A stretch of 64,000 bases of DNA from Enterococcus hulanensis. GTDB taxonomy: Bacteria; Bacillota; Bacilli; Lactobacillales; Enterococcaceae. The number at the start of each line of letters is the position of its first letter. The first letter of the stretch is position 1. Positions 21,257 to 30,360 of the stretch are shown piece after piece. Made by a program: the position numbers and the translations under genes. The notes beneath the pieces were generated by a model. That model saw nothing but the letters and a program-made list of their open reading frames with translations, ran no database searches and was not told where the DNA came from. Location of the stretch: positions 1 to 64,000 of the forward strand of contig NZ_BJED01000019.1 of the NCBI RefSeq assembly GCF_005405485.1, written 5' to 3'.

Positions 21257-21826
21257 TTAACTAATCCCAATAGCTCGGCCATCCCACTCCTTAGTAAAGT
21301 CGGTGATCGATACCCAAGCCATCGCGCCACGATCGTAGGTTTTATTTGGACCGCCCGATCCAGCCTTCGCGCTTGAGCTATAGTACAACGGATCGTACAC
21401 TAAGAACTTATTGTCCTTGTATCCAGCAATGACCTTGCAGTGATTGCGGATCGTATTGGCTTGATAAGAAGAATAGCCATAATATAAAACAGGATTACCA
21501 TTGATGATCCGATCAACGATGTTTTGTGTGCTGACATTGCTGATATTTGAGACATTGCTATACCATTTCTTTGCATAATTCGCCAATGAGCCCGGTGTGA
21601 TGACCCAGCCGAATCCAGCGCCGGAATAAACATTGCCCTTTTGTCCGCCCTTGTCAAATGTTCGCGATACTGGTGCGATTGGTTGAGCACCGCCTAGCGT
21701 GTACCAAGAAATTCCCTCGTTTCTCCAACCCGCTTTTAATAGCGAATTCCGTTCACTCAAAAGCATCGTATAATTGTGAGAACCCGCACCTCTTGAATTC
21801 GGATTAAAGACACGATTTGAGTCTTT
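21257..21826 (-). pseudogene. Truncated DUF5648 / C39-like secreted peptidase remnant
   Basis: The reading frame is open from 21826 (just after a stop) to 21257. It starts in the middle of a DUF5648 repeat (RVFNPNSRGAGSHNYT, then LLSERNSLLKAGWRNEGISWY) and continues into the C-terminal half of a C39-like cysteine peptidase (HCKVIAGYKDNKFLVYDPL). The signal peptide, earlier repeats and the Cys-bearing N-terminal part of the peptidase are absent, and there is no ribosome site or good start. The longest ATG-started piece is 169 residues (start 21766). It is best read as a 5'-deleted, internally deleted gene related to the DUF5648 protein at 9228-10349. Confidence 0.75.
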
Positions 21827-22093
21827 TTAGATTAGTATTATTGTGCTAAACCTTTTTATTTAACTATATTTTAGCGTGAACCTCATCTATTCTTCAAAAC
21901 TCCTTTATCTGATGTAAGACTAAAATGTCCATCAAAAAAAATGATTAGTTTATATAGCACGTTTATTTATCGGGACTAAGTAGAGCAAAATCCTTCTATA
22001 AACATTTGGAAATAAAAGTGCCGGTTAATATGCATAATCATATCACTGTGATTTTTGGAGTTTAAACCTATGATTGGTTTCAAGTTATTGAAA

Positions 22094-22513
22094 TTAGTCA
22101 TTAAAAACTTTATTTAAAAAAGACTCATCTATATTTTGATCAATGCCTAAATCTTCAAACATCGCTGAATAAATAGCAATTAATTTTTCGTTTGCAATAG
22201 AAGCATCACTGTTGGTATTTGATAAATAATCATACATTTTCTTAGTAGCGTCAATGACTTTTTTAGAGTCATAAAAAGTAGCAGTGACACCGTTCATAGC
22301 TGCTGAGTATTCTTTTGAACGAACATCATAACGATAGCTTATCATCTGTACCAGAACATCGTATTTCTTCTTCCACAGATCATAATCTCTATTTTGTTTC
22401 TCAATTTTTTCCTGAAAAATCTGATTCTGCTGGTTCAACTTTTTTGAATACCAAAGGGATATCCCAACACCTAATAGTCCTAACAAACCTCCTAGAATAC
22501 CATCAATCGACAT
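22094..22513 (-). CDS. Small membrane-anchored coiled-coil protein, unknown
   Basis: A 139-residue protein with one glycine-rich N-terminal membrane segment (residues about 4-20, ILGGLLGLLGVGISLWY). A coiled coil follows (about 22-50, NQQNQIFQEKIEKQNRDYD), then a helical cytoplasmic domain. I start at ATG 22513, 7 bases after GGGAGGGG; the ATG at 22519 is too close. It stands alone. I do not recognise it; similar small anchored proteins occur in phage-defence islands, but nothing here proves such a role. Confidence 0.7.
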   Translation of the reverse strand: MSIDGILGGLLGLLGVGISLWYSKKLNQQNQIFQEKIEKQNRDYDLWKKKYDVLVQMISYRYDVRSKEYSAAMNGVTATFYDSKKVIDATKKMYDYLSNTNSDASIANEKLIAIYSAMFEDLGIDQNIDESFLNKVFND

Positions 22514-22611
22514 AGACATGCCCCTCCCACCTAGATTAATCATTCAAGTATAGCATACTTACTTTCTTATATTTCGTAGCTTTTTTTACTCATCGAATCA
22601 TAAAAGAGTGC

Positions 22612-22922
22612 TCACAATTGAACACTCTTCCTAACAAACCTGTCATTCTTCACAAATGGCAAGACATCCTCCGTCAACTGATCAACTTCTTCTATTTGTC
22701 GAATCATTTCTTCTGGCAGTTCAGGATTCATCCCTCCGCAAATCGCCGCCCTGATTGCTCGATGGTATCTGTACCCCAGCCAAGCGAGGCACTTAATTGT
22801 GCCGCTTTTAGTGGATCACCTTTAGCTAACTCAACGATGACAAAAGCGCTTGGGATCGTTTCCATTAGTTTGACTGTCTGGTCTCTAATATTTTCGATAT
22901 CGGCAATTGGACTTAATTTGAT
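22612..22922 (-). pseudogene. ADP-ribosylglycohydrolase (DraG-like) C-terminal remnant with frameshift
   Basis: Reading from 22922, one frame gives ETIPSAFVIVELAKGDPLKAA and SLGWGTDTI, a family signature of ADP-ribosylglycohydrolases (normally followed by AAICGAMAG). The frame then stops at RRFAEG. A +1 shifted frame continues the family sequence as AIRAAICGGMNPELPEE and ends in FVKNDRFVRKSVQL with a stop at 22612. So a frameshift near 22770-22790 and loss of the N-terminal two thirds leave a dead gene. Confidence 0.7.
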
Positions 22923-23168
22923 TTATTTTTTCTATTACAAACTAGACACGTATTCTGATTAATAAGCGATTCAAGGATGTCGGAAAGAAAAACACCGATA
23001 AATGATTGTTGTTAAAATAGACAAGCGAGCTTAGATTAAGCACACCTCCTTTGTCTTTATGTTTCAGGCATTTGCATTTACTATCGAACAGGAAAAGGTT
23101 TCGCTTCACGGGACTTTATACCAGCTCTAACATTCTTTTTAATTACACTTAACAATCCTTTCCCTTTT

Positions 23169-23206
23169 CCATTATCAATATAGAAAAAATTCTATATTGA
23201 TAATGG
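23169..23206. repeat. 17-bp perfect palindrome with 4-base loop
   Basis: CCATTATCAATATAGAA and TTCTATATTGATAATGG flank AAAA. It abuts the start of the CPBP remnant and is not followed by a T-run, so it does not look like a terminator. It may mark a rearrangement or insertion junction. Confidence 0.6.
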
Positions 23207-23316
23207 GATTAGTCTTCGCGTTGGCTTATTACAAAACCGGAAGACTGGAAGTTTCAATTATGGTTCATTTTTTCAATAACGCTATAGGCGCGATCGCAAT
23301 GATTTTGATGCAGTAA
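23203..23316 (+). pseudogene. CPBP intramembrane protease C-terminal remnant
   Basis: ATG 23203 to TAA 23316 encodes 37 residues (MGLVFALAYYKTGRLEV, then IMVHFFNNAIGAIAMILMQ). They match the C-terminal end of CPBP/CAAX-type proteases: a GLxxAxxYYKTGxL helix and the H-x3-N motif. The rest of the gene is missing and a palindrome lies directly upstream. A terminator follows, which supports this being the end of a former gene. Confidence 0.65.
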
Positions 23317-23321
23317 TTTTG

Positions 23322-23346
23322 GGCAGCTAGGAGCTGTCTTTTTGTT
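23322..23346 (+). terminator. Terminator after the CPBP remnant
   Basis: GGCAGCT and AGCTGTC pair around AGG, followed by TTTTTG. The gene it once served is now only a fragment. Confidence 0.65.
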
Positions 23347-23910
23347 GTTCTGCGAAGGATTTTGACGAGAAAGTAGAATCAATAAACAGCAGGCAACATG
23401 AGAGTATTAAAAGAAATCGAATGTAGGGAACAAGCGCAATAGATCCTACCATAAACTGACGAGCATTTCACCGTCTTCTATTGCTTCTCGTACAAATAGG
23501 TCTTCACTGTTACCACCCCTCCTATTTTGTATGCCCTTCTTATCCTGTTCGAAGCAGAACTTAGTGTAGAGAAAAGTACCAAGTATCCTAGTTTACTTGG
23601 GGCAATACAACTTAAGTCTTATTGAATAAGAAAAAATTGAATGCTATCATCGCTTTATATATAATTTGCATTTGGATTAAGCATTGACTAGTCGTTTTTT
23701 CTAAAACACTTTTTTTCTGGTAAAGCTTATTTCATAAATAAGAAAAGCTTCGATTTCGATCGGTTGACTATCGTGACTTGTCATATCTGACTATTCAATG
23801 GAACTAGATCAGAACAGGATCATGCCAATGCCAGATGTAACTTGTCCAAATTATTTTAAACGTACAGCGAGCAGCTCAACTAGCTAGATTACCTAAAAAA
23901 GGGGCATGAC
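23347..23910. other. Intergenic decay region with no intact gene
   Basis: About 560 bases with stops in all frames. One short minus-strand frame (about 23449-23590) ends in REAIEDGEMLVSLW and could be the tail of a lost gene, but I cannot name it. A hairpin (AAGCTTATTT / AAATAAG..AAAGCTT) lies near 23724-23753. Nothing else is recognisable. Confidence 0.4.
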
Positions 23911-24516
23911 ATGGAAAAAAGAAAAATAAATAAGTTAATCAGCTTCAACTCACCAGTTATTTTAGGCCTGGCGATAGCATCGTTTATCGTACTGATTCTA
24001 AATGTAGTGACGAATGGAGAAATCAACAAATTATTTGCCGTATACTATTCATCCTGGGCAGACCCAATGATGTATTTACGCCTATTCACCCACACACTTG
24101 CCCATCAGGATTTGAGCCATTATTCGGGAAACTTTCTACTACTATTAGCAGTTGGACCATTAGTGGAAGAAAAGTATGGCAGTAAAAATGTGTTGATCAT
24201 GATACTGACTACATCTGCAATCATCGGCTTGATCAATGTCATTTTCTTTCCGCGTACAATGCTTTTGGGCGCAAGCGGCATCGTGTTTATGTTTATACTG
24301 CTAGCATCCTTCGCTAACATGAAGGATGGCAGGATTCCCCTTACAGTTATTTTGGTAGGCACGCTTTATATCGGAAATGAAATCGTAAGCGATGTGCTAT
24401 CCAATGACAATATTTCGAGAATGGCCCATATCATTGGCGGCTTGTTAGGTGCATTGTTTGGATACCTGTACCATACGAACGGACTTCAAAGTAAGAAGGG
24501 AAAGTATCGTTATTAA
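23911..24516 (+). CDS. Rhomboid-family intramembrane serine protease
   Basis: A 201-residue protein with six membrane segments. The rhomboid catalytic serine is in GASGIVFM (GxSG). The HxxxN motif is present as HYSGN after the first loop, and the catalytic histidine lies in MAHIIGGLLGALFGY. AAGGGG lies before the ATG. It cleaves membrane proteins within the bilayer; substrates are unknown. It stands alone and converges on the GIY-YIG-DUF2075 gene across a terminator. Confidence 0.88.
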   Translation: MEKRKINKLISFNSPVILGLAIASFIVLILNVVTNGEINKLFAVYYSSWADPMMYLRLFTHTLAHQDLSHYSGNFLLLLAVGPLVEEKYGSKNVLIMILTTSAIIGLINVIFFPRTMLLGASGIVFMFILLASFANMKDGRIPLTVILVGTLYIGNEIVSDVLSNDNISRMAHIIGGLLGALFGYLYHTNGLQSKKGKYRY

Positions 24517-24630
24517 GAGGCTTAGACTAAAATCAGTGGAACAACAAGGATTGCATTCTATACGACATCCTTAACAACTATTTAGTAAACAATTATCCAT
24601 TATCAGCTGACATTCAAGTCATTTCTAAAC

Positions 24631-24696
24631 AAAAAACAAGCTCAACTTAAAGCCCTCATTTCTAAAACGAGGCTTTTGAGATGAGCTTGTTTTTAT
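24631..24696. terminator. Bidirectional terminator between rhomboid and GIY-YIG-DUF2075 genes
   Basis: AAAAACAAGCTCA and TGAGCTTGTTTTT form the outer stem, and AAAGCCCTC / GAGGCTTTT the inner stem. A and T tracts lie outside. Confidence 0.8.
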
Positions 24697-24816
24697 GGAT
24701 TTGAATGAAATAATGATTTTTTTGGAGACATAGCTACAGTTATGTCTCCAAACTTTGAAAAGTGGGATAATACTTACGTTCCAAAAATTCTCCGCATTAC
24801 AACTTTTCATATTGAT

Positions 24817-26574
24817 TCAAACTTTCTCTTTTTTTGCTTCATTAAGAGCTTTTCGAAGCTCATCGTCCACGGCATAAATATATAAGCCGTTAACACCCCG
24901 AGTTAGTAAGACATTCAACTCATTCTTAAGCAGAAAATCAGAAATATCCAGTTTTTCGCCATTTTTCCCCTTGCGCATTTCGACAGCCTTCTTGTTTTTG
25001 CTTGCCGTTTTATCAAAAATTATTTTCCCATTTCGATATTTTACTGATGGACCAATAATAATGCCCGCGTAATTAAGATCAAACCCTTGAATCGTAAAAG
25101 TAGATCCAACTTCTCCAATTGTTTGAGGCTGCTCCGCCCAAGCACGATTGCGATTTTTTCGTTTCTCTTGACGGGTTTGTGGAAGCTGCAAGTTCCAAGG
25201 TAACTGCCAATCTCCGATTTTTACATTCCAGTAATCTTCATTTTCTGGCTTTTTCTTATCTATATATGCCCAATCAAAGGTTGCTAGAATACGAGAAATA
25301 CCAGATTCCTCATTCCGGGCTTTCCTTTGAATCTCTTGATACATTTCATCAGGATTATCAAATATTTCAATCGCATATTTTTTAGAGTCAACAGGGATAT
25401 TTTCGATTGTCCCGTTATCAATAAGGTTTCGAATCCAGTTTACAGTTTCCTTATCCGCATTAATTCGTAATTGATTTTCAAGTTGGATGTGATTTCCATT
25501 GAGATTCGCTTCTTGGATCATCATTGTCATATCTTCCACATCCCAATACTGTTCCCGAGAAAGAATCTGATTACGATCAAGTACTGCCACAACTACTTTA
25601 GCTCGTTTTAAAATATCTCTAAGCTGATTTTGACCTTGGTAGGAGTATTTTCCTTGAGTCCATAATAAGTGAGCTTCATCAACAATAACAATATCTACCT
25701 TCTCATCTTCTGAATGATTATTAATGAATCTCGTCGGTTTTGAAACAACGTCCGGATTTCTTTTTGACAAAATCCCTAGCTTTGAAGCAATTTGTTCATA
25801 AACCTTTAGCTGTTGATCATGATTGACTAATAAATATTGACTCGTATTCTGAAGTACTATATTTTCGGAGTCTTCTAAAGAAAGCTGATTTAATTCATAA
25901 AACAGACTGCTCATCAATACTGTTTTCCCAGACCCAGCCTCACCCTCAACGATGATTAATTGACCTTCTCTGTTTCGGTTTAACGCCTCAGTTACCTTAA
26001 GAATGATATCCTCACGAGCGTTCATTTGTTCTCTAGTTAACTTGTGAAAAGGTGAGGCTTTAAAAATAGCTGAATCCCGAATTATTCTTTCAAGCGGAAA
26101 CAACTCTTTATTTTTCCGTTGGAGCTTCTTCCAAATTTCCGAAAAAATACTTCCTAGTTCTTCTGAAGTATAATAATCATTCTGCGGATTTGTTCTGCGA
26201 TTATTTAAATTCTCAACCGCTTCAACACTCGACAGATACTGCATTAAACGATTTTCTATATCTAAGGTTAAAGATTTGTTGAAATGCTCATGACCTATTA
26301 CAAACATCTTGGCCTGATCAGAATTTGATAGCTCCTGCCAATCATCACGAAGCTCCTTTAAATGCTCAATAGTACGCCGCTTAATATCATTCGTTTCCCC
26401 AATGTAAACGGAATACTTCGATGGAGTCTTCTTATCGTTTACGATATAAACCGTTGGATAACCAAGCATCACCTTTTGTTCTTTCTTCCCTTTACTCTGA
26501 ATCTTCCCTTCTAAATGATTCAGAGATTCTTTTGAATAATCAACTTCATAGATAATTGGTTTTGATACTTCCAT
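24817..26574 (-). CDS. GIY-YIG nuclease fused to DUF2075 helicase/ATPase
   Basis: A 585-residue two-domain protein. A GIY-YIG nuclease fold occupies about residues 35-130 (YPTVYIVND, then YIGETNDIKRR). A DUF2075 (Schlafen-group, SF1-like) ATPase follows, with Walker A EGEAGSGKTVL, Walker B DIVIVDEAHLLW and a late motif STFTIQGFDLNYAGIIIG. It ends in a UvrD-like LNVLLTRGVNGLYIY. The start is ATG 26574 with GAGGTG upstream; the longer frame start has no site. Such fusions occur in defence and DNA-repair contexts; no function is proven. Its neighbours upstream are a PD-(D/E)XK protein and an unknown protein on the same strand. Confidence 0.85.
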   Translation of the reverse strand: MEVSKPIIYEVDYSKESLNHLEGKIQSKGKKEQKVMLGYPTVYIVNDKKTPSKYSVYIGETNDIKRRTIEHLKELRDDWQELSNSDQAKMFVIGHEHFNKSLTLDIENRLMQYLSSVEAVENLNNRRTNPQNDYYTSEELGSIFSEIWKKLQRKNKELFPLERIIRDSAIFKASPFHKLTREQMNAREDIILKVTEALNRNREGQLIIVEGEAGSGKTVLMSSLFYELNQLSLEDSENIVLQNTSQYLLVNHDQQLKVYEQIASKLGILSKRNPDVVSKPTRFINNHSEDEKVDIVIVDEAHLLWTQGKYSYQGQNQLRDILKRAKVVVAVLDRNQILSREQYWDVEDMTMMIQEANLNGNHIQLENQLRINADKETVNWIRNLIDNGTIENIPVDSKKYAIEIFDNPDEMYQEIQRKARNEESGISRILATFDWAYIDKKKPENEDYWNVKIGDWQLPWNLQLPQTRQEKRKNRNRAWAEQPQTIGEVGSTFTIQGFDLNYAGIIIGPSVKYRNGKIIFDKTASKNKKAVEMRKGKNGEKLDISDFLLKNELNVLLTRGVNGLYIYAVDDELRKALNEAKKEKV

Positions 26575-26856
26575 GCTACACCTCAACAACTTTTTTTCTG
26601 ATATTGATTTAATTATAACATTTCGAAGTATGTGTAACTATGATAGTATTGATCCTTTTCATCTTAAATAAAAACGATCTCTCAACTTCATTTCATAAGT
26701 TATTCTCTTATGAGAAGTATTATTCTGCAGACTACGCATAAATGAGCCACATATCTGCTTGTTCCTTAAATGAGTATTATTTTAACCTCGTAATTTATAT
26801 TGTATTCGTTTTTTTATCAGTAATATCTCTAAGCTTTCTATCATTATTATTTAGTA

Positions 26857-28776
26857 TTACTTTCTATGAACTCGATTAAAACTCTCAACTTTATCTCTTT
26901 GTGCAATTTCTGGATTGATAATTGATCCTATTACAAGTTTACGGCGAGACATTAAAAAGTTCATATCTTCTAAGTGAGTTTCTTCAATTTCAAAACGTTC
27001 CTTTTGGTTTTCTGCTTGTTTTATTACGCGTTCTTCAATCCAAAAATAAAAAGATTCTGAAGAGTAAACGGGCAAAGCACAACCATTCTTCATTTCTATT
27101 TTTATATCTCTCCCTTTAACATCAACCAACTGTCCATGGTTCTTTTCAAAATAGGATACGAAATCGTGAGATGAAACAATATTCGTGCCTGAATTATTGA
27201 TATAAGTACCCGTGTACACGTTAGTAATAATCATTTTTTTTATCTCCATATTTTTAATTTCTATTTCTAACTCTTCTTCAATAGATTTTCTATTTTTTTC
27301 ATCAGTATAATAATCTACTAGTCTGTTCAACTGAAAAGTTGCACTATCAATGTTCTCCTTAAAAAGAGCCAGTTCTCGTTCATTCATTGGATGTAACCAA
27401 TGTTTAATCTCACAAAAATAAATAGTTTTATCTAATGAAAAAACTAAATCACATTGATAGTCACCATTTGTATTTTTTACATATCTTTGTTTTGGACATA
27501 CGTATTTAATTTCCTTTTCCGATAAAATTGAGTAGATATACTGTTCAAATTCTGTTCCTTTTTCACCAATATCTATGTTTAACCTAGAAAAATTAGTTAC
27601 AATACAACTAGCTGGCTCTGGACTTATGCCAATTTGAGGAAGAATGAGGAAACTTGAATCTTCAAGTTTTATTAGTGGCGTTTCAAGTAAATCGTTCGAA
27701 TCATAATCAAAGGTTAAAAATTCGATCAGTCTTTCTGTATATCTGCGTTCAATTCCTTCTTCAATGAGTAAGTTTGTTAATTGGTATTTTTTTAAATTAA
27801 TCAAATTTTTATCAGTCATTTTTTTTGCTGATTTTCTGTATATTTTTTGCAATATCTTATTATGGCTTACTTTATTCACAGCACGGTAAGCCTTGATATA
27901 ATTGTCTAGAGGAATACCATCAAATTTTTTTTTACAATCGTTCAAATAGGAAACTTTTTCTAAGAATTCTTCAGCATCTTTTACATAGTTAGATTGCTCA
28001 AGAGGTGATTGATTTTTTAGGGATTCCTCATAAACTTGTCTAGCGAATTTAGCATTTCTTGCATCATAGAAGTTACTTTTTGAAATCATAAGATTTAAAT
28101 TGTCTACGCACTTATTTAGGGACGTACAGATAGTTCCATCAGAATTATAAAATACTTCTAAATCAGAATAACTCCATAAATCAAATAATGTCTCTATCTG
28201 ATTTTTTATGCCTATACTCACAAAATGTTCATAGCTATTTTCAATACTACTTCGATTAACTTTCTTTATTATCATTGGATATTTTTTGTATTTAAAATAT
28301 TTTATAATTGTCGAACTTGAAAGTATAATTACTTCGTGTAAATGCCCGTACAAGTCTGGTTCACCACGAAATAGAGCCGAATGAGAAACATCTTCTAAAT
28401 TCTCATTCATAGCAATCAGAAAAGACATGAACTTATCTTCATCACAAACTAAATTGTCAACTACCTGCATATAATGGATATAGTAATCATGGTAAATCTT
28501 GTTAAATATCATTGCCTCATCCATAAATTTTAAGAACTCTTTTTTATTTTTTACTTCATTAGATAGATTGTCTATAAATTCAAGAAAATATTTATTTCTA
28601 GATTTTCCTGATCCATACAAATCAACCGACACTTTCGAGATTTTTAAATACCTAATTAATTCATTCATTTCCCCATTTTCACAAAGTGAATTCAATTTGC
28701 TATAAAATTTACTTGGATTACATTTTAATACTTCCTCAATAGAACGAATACCTTGCTTTTTTTCCAAAAATTCCAT
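26857..28776 (-). CDS. Large protein with a PD-(D/E)XK nuclease-like domain
   Basis: A 639-residue soluble, Lys/Tyr/Asn-rich protein encoded by clearly more AT-rich DNA than its neighbours, suggesting transfer. The N-terminal 380 residues are helical and unrecognised. Around residues 415-480 there is a nuclease-like core: EKGTEFEQYIYSILS (helix with Glu), DYQCDLVFSLD (Asp), then IYFCEIKHWLHP (E-x-K), the usual PD-(D/E)XK order. AGGAG abuts ATG 28776 but lies 9 bases before in-frame TTG 28767, which may be the real start. It lies upstream of and co-directional with the GIY-YIG-DUF2075 gene. A role as defence effector is inference. Confidence 0.75.
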   Translation of the reverse strand: MEFLEKKQGIRSIEEVLKCNPSKFYSKLNSLCENGEMNELIRYLKISKVSVDLYGSGKSRNKYFLEFIDNLSNEVKNKKEFLKFMDEAMIFNKIYHDYYIHYMQVVDNLVCDEDKFMSFLIAMNENLEDVSHSALFRGEPDLYGHLHEVIILSSSTIIKYFKYKKYPMIIKKVNRSSIENSYEHFVSIGIKNQIETLFDLWSYSDLEVFYNSDGTICTSLNKCVDNLNLMISKSNFYDARNAKFARQVYEESLKNQSPLEQSNYVKDAEEFLEKVSYLNDCKKKFDGIPLDNYIKAYRAVNKVSHNKILQKIYRKSAKKMTDKNLINLKKYQLTNLLIEEGIERRYTERLIEFLTFDYDSNDLLETPLIKLEDSSFLILPQIGISPEPASCIVTNFSRLNIDIGEKGTEFEQYIYSILSEKEIKYVCPKQRYVKNTNGDYQCDLVFSLDKTIYFCEIKHWLHPMNERELALFKENIDSATFQLNRLVDYYTDEKNRKSIEEELEIEIKNMEIKKMIITNVYTGTYINNSGTNIVSSHDFVSYFEKNHGQLVDVKGRDIKIEMKNGCALPVYSSESFYFWIEERVIKQAENQKERFEIEETHLEDMNFLMSRRKLVIGSIINPEIAQRDKVESFNRVHRK

Positions 28777-28836
28777 CTCCTAATAATTATTTAGGTATTT
28801 TCTCTACATACCTATTCTTACAAATCCAACACAACC

Positions 28837-29421
28837 TTATCTACGATCCTTTAATTTCACATTTCTCTCATTACTTACATTGTATTTCACTTCAACATCC
28901 ACTAAATAATAGACGACATGCTGCAAGTCCTCTTCTGTTACATCTGCCTCAATTGCACTTGTTGTTTGTTTATACCTAAGTTTGACAACGTTCCCTTTTT
29001 TAAAACTATCCGGGTCCTCTGTTTCAAATAATGCTTGATCTAAATAGCTGTCAACCAACACCACATAAGACTTCTCTCCTATGGTTCGAACACTCGTAAC
29101 AAAGAAATAGTCGGTCCGTGTTTGAACAGGATTTCTACCTAGAAGTAAGTCCAAGGACTGTACTTTTCTTGGATTTGAGATAGCCACTCTTTCCTCATCC
29201 TCATTGAACAAGTCCATAGGTGTTACTTGATCTAATTCATCATAAGTAAAATTGATAATCTCATCTTTTTCGTATTTCAATTTCGTTTTAGTATCCCACT
29301 GTAAAAGTGTACCACTAGAAATATCTTGAAAAATCACACTGTGACCATAATAGGCCTTAGATGCTCCCATAGGAACTCTATTATCAATACTGATTACTTT
29401 TGCTATTGTGTATTTTCTCAT
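28837..29421 (-). CDS. Hypothetical protein in the defence-like block
   Basis: A 194-residue soluble protein, mostly predicted beta strand with an acidic middle (DLFNEDEERVA). I start at ATG 29421 with TAGGTG just upstream. It lies 60 bases upstream of the PD-(D/E)XK gene on the same strand, so the two may be cotranscribed. It has no membrane segments and no motifs I recognise. Beta-rich segments (YTIAKVISIDNR; YYLVDVEVKYNV) would fit a small OB or SH3-like fold. The 200 bases upstream to 29629 hold no gene. Confidence 0.65.
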   Translation of the reverse strand: MRKYTIAKVISIDNRVPMGASKAYYGHSVIFQDISSGTLLQWDTKTKLKYEKDEIINFTYDELDQVTPMDLFNEDEERVAISNPRKVQSLDLLLGRNPVQTRTDYFFVTSVRTIGEKSYVVLVDSYLDQALFETEDPDSFKKGNVVKLRYKQTTSAIEADVTEEDLQHVVYYLVDVEVKYNVSNERNVKLKDRR

Positions 29422-29628
29422 ACCATCACCTACTATCAATTTCTTCTCGCTACCTACGCGGACAAGTCAAACTAAAAGCGGTTTTTATTTATGAATAATC
29501 GCTTTTCGCTTATCTCCTTAAACCCGTTTGCAAATGTCTAAACATGTTCATATCCCGAGGAAAACACTTACATTTCGCTATCCGATATTTATACTGATAA
29601 GTGAAGAAACAGTGGCCACATCGTTCTT

Positions 29629-30321
29629 CTAATCAAAGATAGATCTTAACGCTTCACTTAGTAATAGTTCGAATTGATTCAGCGTCGTTCCAAAGAAAAG
29701 GTTGGGCTGGTACGCAGACAAGACTCGCAGGGCATATGTTTCCGTGCTAATGGTCAAAGTTGCTAACTGTCCTATTTTTGAATTTTTCTCGCCAACAAAT
29801 GCGATCAGATCAATATGATGGTCCTTCGCCATTTGGGCGAGATCAGCTAAACGAAAGGTATCTCCTGAGTTAGAGACAATAAAAATCAGCACATCCTTTT
29901 CAACGTTTTCCCGCAGGAACTCAAGATGACTATTAGCCGTTGCTCGGAAGCCATAAAGATTCAGTGTTTCAGAAAAATGATTCGCGATATTTTGTGAAAA
30001 GCCTGAGCCTAGGATCATGATTCGTTTCTCTCGATACTCAGTTAATAGGCGTACAAATGCGTCTCTTTCTTCATCTGAGAAATTCTTCGTCAGATTCGTT
30101 GCTAATGGTTTACTTCCATATGCGAAGACCAGTTCACTATAACCGGAATACCCGATTTTTTTCGCCATATTGACGATGGTCGCGGTTGAGACATAAGAGG
30201 CTCTGGCGACATCGCGAATGCCTAAATCTCTTAGTGAATCACGATTTTTATCCATAAAACGTAAAACGGCTGCTTCTGAATCATTCAACTGATACTTATC
30301 AATCAACGTTTCAGTATCCAT
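29629..30321 (-). CDS. RpiR-family regulator (HTH plus SIS domain)
   Basis: A 230-residue regulator. An N-terminal RpiR helix-turn-helix spans about residues 10-75 (RDLGIRDVARASYVSTATIVNMAKKIGYSG in two halves). A sugar-isomerase (SIS) domain spans about 95-220 (IMILGSGFSQNIA, VLIFIVSNSGDT). The frame is open far upstream, but GAGGTGG lies 5 bases before ATG 30321. It is divergent from the RarA-like/EIIC pair, with only 39 bases between the start codons. It probably controls those genes in response to a phosphosugar. Confidence 0.88.
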   Translation of the reverse strand: MDTETLIDKYQLNDSEAAVLRFMDKNRDSLRDLGIRDVARASYVSTATIVNMAKKIGYSGYSELVFAYGSKPLATNLTKNFSDEERDAFVRLLTEYREKRIMILGSGFSQNIANHFSETLNLYGFRATANSHLEFLRENVEKDVLIFIVSNSGDTFRLADLAQMAKDHHIDLIAFVGEKNSKIGQLATLTISTETYALRVLSAYQPNLFFGTTLNQFELLLSEALRSIFD

Positions 30322-30360
30322 AAGATCCACCTCAAATTCTTTAGTTAGGAGTATTATAAC

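Noticed and set aside
23449-23590. Minus-strand fragment ending in REAIEDGEMLVSLW
   Set aside because: It has protein-like composition but no start and no recognised family, so I list it only inside the gene-free stretch.
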